Positions 23,661 through 26,796 of a stretch of 26,796 bases of DNA are shown piece after piece (the stretch's first letter is position 1; each line of letters opens with the position of its first letter). The notes beneath the pieces were generated by a model, which worked only from the letters and a program-made list of their open reading frames with translations, did not search any database and had not been told where the DNA came from. The position numbers and the translations under genes were made by a program. The DNA comes from a virus. The stretch covers positions 1-26,796 of IMG/VR virus record IMGVR_UViG_3300036761_000881; one strand, written 5' to 3'.

Positions 23661-24142
23661 TTCGCCTTGTCGCGTTGGACACGCCGGACGATTTCGTCAG
23701 CCAGTGAGGTCGTAACCTGGGCCAGGTCGTAACGGATGCAGTTGATCCGCCGCTCCAACTCGGCATCACAGGACCTTCCTCGCTCGATCCCCTCACGAAG
23801 CGTCTCGACAGTCAGGGCCAGATTGCTCTGGTCCCGTTCTACCCGGTCCGGGCGCTGACGAATTCCTCCCTGGGCGTTCCCCAGGTAGACGACCTCCTTG
23901 TCCATTCTGTTCATTCTGTCCTGTAGCTCTATCAAAGCGGTTCTGTCCTTCGCCGTCTCCTCGCTCAGCACCCGATATTCCTTCCAGAGGATGCTTTCCT
24001 CGATGTGCCGATCCGACGGCGCAGGTGGGCCGCCCTTCATCGATTTGGAGGGATCGGACTCTAAAACGTGATGACCAAAGGCGATCCAAAGGATTGCCGC
24101 GGCTACGGTTAGCACCCAAATTGCGATCCAAACAGTTACCAT
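23657..24142 (-). CDS. Membrane-anchored coiled-coil protein
   Basis: 161 residues with an N-terminal transmembrane helix (VTVWIAIWVLTVAAAILWIA), then a long charged coiled coil (SEETAKDRTALIELQDRMNR, then MDKEVVYLG, and later AQVTTSLADEIVRRVQRD). Cys occur at about 125 and 135. SD GAGGAG is correctly placed. Topology is that of an inner spanin or of a membrane-tethered early protein. Its stop overlaps the polymerase start, so the two are co-translated in the early block. That is odd for a lysis gene, so a role in early takeover or exclusion is equally possible. Confidence 0.55.
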   Translation of the reverse strand: MVTVWIAIWVLTVAAAILWIAFGHHVLESDPSKSMKGGPPAPSDRHIEESILWKEYRVLSEETAKDRTALIELQDRMNRMDKEVVYLGNAQGGIRQRPDRVERDQSNLALTVETLREGIERGRSCDAELERRINCIRYDLAQVTTSLADEIVRRVQRDKAK

Positions 24143-24155
24143 CGGATTCTCCTCT

Positions 24156-24165
24156 GCTAAAAGGG
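24156..24165 (-). repeat. Leader repeat CCCTTTTAGC, copy 1
   Basis: CCCTTTTAGC on the minus strand lies 14 bases before the ATG of the coiled-coil gene and just before its SD. The same ten bases occur before the 55-aa gene. Confidence 0.45.
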
Positions 24166-24172
24166 TGTTCGC

Positions 24173-24340
24173 TCACCACGGAAACTGTGGCGGCGGTGGG
24201 GCGACTCCGCTTTTCCGCATCTGATCGCACAGTTTGCCGTAGTCCTTGAGTGACACATAGGTGACGTACCCCATCATCAAGGCGCAGGCCAGACCTGCGA
24301 TACCGAAGGCGACCAGACCAGCGATCTCGTACCAGTGCAT
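24173..24340 (-). CDS. 55-aa single-pass membrane protein
   Basis: Product MHWYEIAGLVAFGIAGLACA, then LMMGYVTYVSLKDYGKL, and a Pro-rich end (APPPPQFPW). One transmembrane helix at about 5-27. AAGGAG lies seven bases before the ATG. It is the first gene of the leftward block, nearest the divergent control region. Function unknown; small early membrane proteins in T7-like phages often modify host functions. Confidence 0.55.
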   Translation of the reverse strand: MHWYEIAGLVAFGIAGLACALMMGYVTYVSLKDYGKLCDQMRKSGVAPPPPQFPW

Positions 24341-24354
24341 GTTCGTTCTCCTTG

Positions 24355-24364
24355 GCTAAAAGGG
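24355..24364 (-). repeat. Leader repeat CCCTTTTAGC, copy 2
   Basis: Same ten bases as at 24156-24165, 15 bases before the ATG of the 55-aa gene and followed by AAGGAG. The spacing relative to the start codons is conserved within one base. Confidence 0.45.
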
Positions 24365-24502
24365 CGGCCGGGGCAGGCGAAAGGGAGGGGAACACCCACC
24401 CCGGCCGGGCAATGGATCAGGGGCCGGATACCCGTGGAGACGGCTGTGGGGACGGAACCGCGCGGCTGGGCATGGCAATCTCCCGCGCAGAGGATACAGG
24501 AC

Positions 24503-24530
24503 ACTCTATCGGCTATCCAGCAGACCGCAA
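24503..24530 (-). promoter_or_regulatory. Weak leftward sigma70-like promoter
   Basis: TTGCGG (24530-24525) and TAGAGT (24508-24503) on the minus strand with a 16-base spacer. Four of six bases match at -10, three at -35. It points to the 55-aa gene. Planctomycetal promoter rules are not well fixed, so support is weak. Confidence 0.25.
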
Positions 24531-24562
24531 GAGAATAATTTCGGATTCCCTCAAGATTTGTC

Positions 24563-24590
24563 TTGCGTTGTCCGACAGATAGGCTAGGAT
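24563..24590 (+). promoter_or_regulatory. Weak rightward sigma70-like promoter
   Basis: TTGCGT (24563-24568), 16-base spacer, TAGGAT (24585-24590). Start of transcription would fall almost at the ATG of the regulator, which implies a nearly leaderless message. An alternative pair is TTGTCT (24558-24563) with TAGGCT (24580-24585). Confidence 0.28.
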
Positions 24591-24598
24591 GAGCCGCT

Positions 24599-24730
24599 AT
24601 GATGAAGGTTGAACAGGACGCTAGGCTGACGGTGAGGGTGCCGCGGACACTGCTGGACCGGCTCAGGACGCGGGCCGCTAGAGAGGATCGAAGGCTGTCG
24701 CAGTTGATCCGGCGACTACTGAGCCGATGA
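24599..24730 (+). CDS. Ribbon-helix-helix DNA-binding protein (Arc/CopG type)
   Basis: 43 residues: MMKVEQD, a beta ribbon ARLTVRVP, then helix RTLLDRLRTRAARE, turn DRRLS, and helix QLIRRLLSR. This is the plain Arc/CopG fold: a strand with alternating polar residues (T11, R13 would contact DNA), helix A, and helix B starting at an S-x-x-I/L. It would act as a dimer binding a palindrome or tandem half sites. It is the first gene of the rightward block, beside the divergent promoters, so autoregulation and early gene repression are likely. Start is ATG at 24599 or 24602; AGGA lies nearby. It is too short for usual gene finders. Confidence 0.7.
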   Translation: MMKVEQDARLTVRVPRTLLDRLRTRAAREDRRLSQLIRRLLSR

Positions 24731-24755
24731 CGCTTGGGCAACGGACTGAAAGGGC

Positions 24756-24950
24756 ATGGCGATGGACCGCGAAGGGCAAGGACGCACACGTCGAATGTAC
24801 CCGGTTTCGTACCTCCTGCGGGGCGGACAAGGACGTGCCCCCCAGGAGCTTCTTGACACCATCTCCGTTTTGAGTCTCCTCTTTCTCATCGGTGTCATCA
24901 TCCTGATCCTGTCGGCGCTCGTCGTCTACTGGCTATACACCGGCTCGTAA
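24756..24950 (+). CDS. 64-aa single-pass membrane protein
   Basis: Begins MAMDREGQGRTRRMYPVSYL (basic, cytoplasmic) and ends in a transmembrane helix (LSLLFLIGVIILILSALVVY). An ATG at 24762 gives better spacing to AAAGGG than the one at 24756. Tail-anchored topology. No known family. Possibly an early protein acting on the host membrane. Confidence 0.5.
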   Translation: MAMDREGQGRTRRMYPVSYLLRGGQGRAPQELLDTISVLSLLFLIGVIILILSALVVYWLYTGS

Positions 24951-24963
24951 AGCCGGAACCCGA

Positions 24964-24995
24964 AGCCCGCCCTGCGCAGAGGACAGGGGCGGGCT
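24964..24995 (+). other. GC-rich hairpin upstream of a small gene
   Basis: AGCCCGCCC (24964-24972) and GGGCGGGCT (24987-24995) pair perfectly over nine bases with a 14-base loop. A second small stem, CGGCC-CCAA-GGCCG, follows just before the next ribosome site. No T-run; attenuation or mRNA protection is possible. Confidence 0.4.
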
Positions 24996-25038
24996 GTTGA
25001 GAACAATCGGCCCCAAGGCCGTCAAAGGAGATCGGAAT

Positions 25039-25182
25039 ATGAAACCTTGGATTCGACTGCTGCTGTGTCTTTCGGTCGCGGTTGGCGTCGTATTGATTGC
25101 CCAAGGCGTACCGTGGCTTTCAGGTATTGGTGGGGGGGCGATTACTGGCCCCTTGTACTGGTTGACGTGCGAGTGGAAATAG
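25039..25182 (+). CDS. 47-aa small membrane protein
   Basis: The ATG at 25039 is chosen because AAAGGAG lies nine bases upstream; an in-frame start at 24997 lacks one. Product MKPWIRLLLCLSVAVGVVLI, then AQGVPWLSGIGGGAITGP and LYWLTCEWK. It may be a signal-anchored or exported peptide, or a two-helix membrane protein. Function unknown. Confidence 0.5.
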   Translation: MKPWIRLLLCLSVAVGVVLIAQGVPWLSGIGGGAITGPLYWLTCEWK

Positions 25183-25218
25183 CCCCCGTTCTGTGACACC
25201 ACAAGAGGGGAACTGAGC

Positions 25219-25449
25219 ATGATCGGCACAACAATCACCCGTGACCAGAGCGAGGCCATCGAGTCGGCATACCAGCGGATCAAGCTGGCAAGGATCGAGG
25301 AAGGCAAGACGCACCAGGCGCACAAGGCCGCCAAGGAAGACTTGGCTGACGCAGAAGAGGTGATGTTCAACCTCTGCCGCGACATCTACGAGCCGAACCT
25401 GTTCACCGGCGAGAAGGTGGACCCGGAGACGGGTGAAGTGCAGCCATGA
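25219..25449 (+). CDS. 76-aa helical, charged protein
   Basis: Product MIGTTITRDQSEAIESAYQR, then a long charged helix (LARIEEGKTHQAHKAAKE, DLADAEEVMFNLCRDIY) and an end with [15 protein letters not shown]. Coiled coil likely. SD GAGGGG is nine bases before the ATG. Its stop overlaps the ATG of the lysozyme-like gene. No known family. Confidence 0.6.
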   Translation: MIGTTITRDQSEAIESAYQRIKLARIEEGKTHQAHKAAKEDLADAEEVMFNLCRDIYEPNLFTGEKVDPETGEVQP

Positions 25450-26273
25450 AGACCCTTGCAGGTGCCAGATTGGCAACGAACATGCCCCGGCAGCCGGAAG
25501 CCCTGGAGTCCTGCCTCTGGGAAGCGCCGGCCTTGGGTGGACCCACACCGCGAACAGACACCGGCGAGACAATCCCTGTGGGGCATGCAGCGACCGAATT
25601 GCGTGAGGGCATGGTGGCCACCAGCCTGATTCCGGCTTCGCAACCGGCGGTCGCGTTCTCCCTTCGCCTGATGCTGCGTACCGCCCTGCTCACCGTCGCC
25701 CTGGGCTTAGCCCTGTGCGTGGCCGGGGGCATGATGCACTTACCCTTCATGGAGGTGCCGAACAATGGCACGGAAGCCAATTTTGCCACGTCTGCCCAAG
25801 GCGCACAAGGCGCTCTGGACAGTGGTGTACCTAAACATGACCCGTCGCTGGAAGATCGAAGGGCGATACCCCACACGGAGTTCCGTCAGGGCGCACGAGT
25901 GGGGCTTGGACTTTCAGACCAATCTGTACGTCCGCATCATCCCCCCGTTGCGATGCAGTCACTCTTCGACGCGATCCGCCAAGTCGAAAGCCAAGGCAAC
26001 GACCGCGCGGTCGGGGACGGAAATCGTAGCAAAGGCCCGTACCAGTGTGGCCGCGCGGCTTGGGAAGATGGAGGCGGCGATCCGGCCAGATATGACCGGC
26101 TGGTGTGGAACCGGGCGGCGACGGAGCGGGTGATGCTGGCCTACTGGCAGCGGTACGGAGCGGTGACGGATGAACAGAAAGCCCGCTGCTGGAACTCCGG
26201 GCCGAAGTGGCGGGACCGTTACCCGCTGACGGACGACTACTGGCGGCGCGTGCAGAAGGTAATGGAGCGATAG
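25446..26273 (+). CDS. Membrane-anchored lysozyme-like (muramidase) protein
   Basis: 275 residues with ATGA overlap to the previous gene. Residues about 71-95 form a hydrophobic anchor ([20 protein letters not shown]), and residues about 172-275 a lysozyme-like domain: [18 protein letters not shown] with the likely catalytic Glu181, then [36 protein letters not shown] and [14 protein letters not shown]. The E-S-x-x-N-x-x-A-x-GDG-x-x-S-x-GPYQ pattern recalls i-type lysozyme/transglycosylase relatives. It probably cuts peptidoglycan, as endolysin or for entry. The linker at about residues 105-168 reads like a non-coding frame, while another frame with a strong SD covers it (see 25765-26133), so the gene may really be two. 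An endolysin in the divergent early arm, away from the holin-like gene, is unusual. Confidence 0.6.
   Translation: MKTLAGARLATNMPRQPEALESCLWEAPALGGPTPRTDTGETIPVGHAATELREGMVATSLIPASQPAVAFSLRLMLRTALLTVALGLALCVAGGMMHLPFMEVPNNGTEANFATSAQGAQGALDSGVPKHDPSLEDRRAIPHTEFRQGARVGLGLSDQSVRPHHPPVAMQSLFDAIRQVESQGNDRAVGDGNRSKGPYQCGRAAWEDGGGDPARYDRLVWNRAATERVMLAYWQRYGAVTDEQKARCWNSGPKWRDRYPLTDDYWRRVQKVMER
25765..26133 (+). CDS. Overlapping frame, possible N-terminus of the lysozyme protein
   Basis: Starts at an ATG with GGAGGT eight bases ahead, in the +1 frame relative to the surrounding gene. The first 60 residues ([20 protein letters not shown], then [16 protein letters not shown] and [17 protein letters not shown]) look like a normal protein with G/C in third positions, whereas the other frame does not. 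From residue 61 on it looks like a shadow of the lysozyme domain. At 25941-25947 the sequence C CCC CCG would, after a -1 slip, continue directly into the lysozyme frame ([15 protein letters not shown]). So the product may be a 60-residue head fused to lysozyme by frameshift, or the C-run may be one base short in the assembly. Confidence 0.45.
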   Translation: MARKPILPRLPKAHKALWTVVYLNMTRRWKIEGRYPTRSSVRAHEWGLDFQTNLYVRIIPPLRCSHSSTRSAKSKAKATTARSGTEIVAKARTSVAARLGKMEAAIRPDMTGWCGTGRRRSG

Positions 26274-26275
26274 CC

Positions 26276-26796
26276 ATGTGCGAAACTTTCAGCGGCATCG
26301 GAACACGAACGGGCCAGTTGTACACGTCGGACGTGACTGACTCGCATAACGATCTGTTCGACATCTACAACCTGCGCGAGACGCAGTGTACGCCTGTCGA
26401 GTTTATGCTCGGGGAAGACCCGACAGATGTGTCTACCTACACATTCCGATTCGACGCCGAGCGCCCCGCCTGGGCCGATGATGAATGGGTCGAGCGGATC
26501 AAGGCCGAGTGGACCCGCCGCATCGAGAAGATGATCGTCCGAGACGAGCGGAAGATTCTGGCTGGAGGGTGCTGGATACTGGCGCCGGGGAGTAGGATTC
26601 ATAAACTCATCAGGGCGCGAATCGTCGTCGCCCAAAAAGCCGACCTTCGCGGAGCCGACCTTTGCGGAGCCGACCTTCGCGGAGCCAACCTTCGCGAAGC
26701 CGACCTTCGCGGAGCCGACCTTCGCGGAGCCGACCTTTGCGGAGCCGACCTTCGCGGAGCCAACCTTCGCGAAGCCGACCTTCGCGGAGCCGACCT
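26276..26796 (+). CDS. Pentapeptide-repeat protein, C-terminus beyond window
   Basis: 173 complete codons, running off the right edge. SD GGAG is eight bases before the ATG. The N-terminal ~120 residues ([50 protein letters not shown]) match a phage domain I recall, which starts MC-x-x-F-x-x-x-x-x-x-x-G and has D-S-H; its function is unknown. From about residue 122 come at least ten A(D/N)L(R/C)(G/E) units, which fold as a four-sided right-handed helix. Such proteins can mimic DNA and protect or inhibit gyrase, or act as scaffolds. Which applies is unknown. Its place after the lysozyme gene suggests the same transcript. Confidence 0.75.
   Translation, partial: MCETFSGIGTRTGQLYTSDVTDSHNDLFDIYNLRETQCTPVEFMLGEDPTDVSTYTFRFDAERPAWADDEWVERIKAEWTRRIEKMIVRDERKILAGGCWILAPGSRIHKLIRARIVVAQKADLRGADLCGADLRGANLREADLRGADLRGADLCGADLRGANLREADLRGAD
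26639..26796 (+). repeat. 15-bp tandem repeat with 75-bp higher order
   Basis: Ten full copies of GCCGACCTTCGCGGA and variants, plus part of an eleventh. Copies 1-5 (26639-26713) are identical base for base to copies 6-10 (26714-26788), variants included. The array runs off the window. Confidence 0.95.

Larger units (their letters stand above)
24341..24598. other. Divergent control region
   Basis: 258 bases without a convincing gene between the leftward and rightward blocks. It holds the leader repeat, a long hairpin (CGGCCGGGG at 24365-24373 with CCCCGGCCG at 24399-24407), weak promoter-like pairs on both strands, and an A/T-rich part near 24530-24570 with CAAGA-TTTG-TCTTG (24552-24565). 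That inverted repeat overlaps the rightward -35 candidate, a possible operator for the neighbouring ribbon-helix-helix protein. Confidence 0.5.

Noticed and set aside
26276-26796. CRISPR array at the right edge
   Set aside because: The 15-bp units have no spacers and encode A(D/N)LxG pentapeptides in frame, so this is a coding repeat.

Overview
The window is part of a T7-type podovirus (Autographivirales-like) genome. It carries a single-subunit, T7-like RNA polymerase and, on the same strand, the T7 virion set in T7 order: portal, scaffold, major capsid, tail tube proteins A and B, and three internal virion proteins. DNA is GC-rich and almost fully coding, with many ATGA/GTGA stop-start overlaps. 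Both edges cut through genes. No DNA polymerase, helicase, primase, terminase or tRNA is visible, so those must lie outside. The host is unknown. Pro-Thr-Gln linkers (ATQP, TTQP) in two exported lipoproteins and the style of the lysozyme domain resemble Planctomycetota (Phycisphaerae-like) proteins; that is an inference, not a demonstration.

Layout. About 1-24340 is one leftward (minus-strand) block, read from right to left: a 55-aa membrane protein, a membrane-anchored coiled-coil protein, the RNA polymerase, a regulatory gap (21018-21206), a permuted papain-like protein, two small proteins (one with a polyproline run), portal, two small proteins, scaffold, capsid, three likely capsid-associated proteins separated by strong hairpins, three more small proteins, a compact nested cassette of very small membrane proteins and a lipoprotein that looks like holin/spanin lysis functions, a fibronectin-type protein, a beta-helix lipoprotein, tail tube A, a collagen-like protein, a greatly enlarged tail tube B (nozzle) with a LamG insert, then gp14-, gp15- and gp16-position internal virion proteins. 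The last is at least 933 codons long and runs off the left edge.

From about 24599 to the right edge is a short divergent rightward block: a 43-aa ribbon-helix-helix regulator, two small membrane proteins, a small helical protein, a membrane-anchored lysozyme-like gene with a nested second reading frame, and a pentapeptide-repeat protein cut by the right edge.

How it fits together. The divergent gap at 24341-24598 should hold host-polymerase promoters for both arms. The leftward arm makes the phage RNA polymerase, which would then transcribe the virion and lysis genes. Immediately after the polymerase stop codon lie two copies of a perfect inverted repeat (ATAAGC-N3-GCTTAT) spaced 22 bp apart, with a third copy inside the next gene. 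One copy overlaps a T7-promoter-like TATAGGG. This is the best candidate for the switch between early and late transcription. The other unusual points are the polymerase motif A/B substitutions, the lysozyme frameshift site, the beta-helix lipoprotein, and the 75-bp higher-order repeat in the pentapeptide gene.
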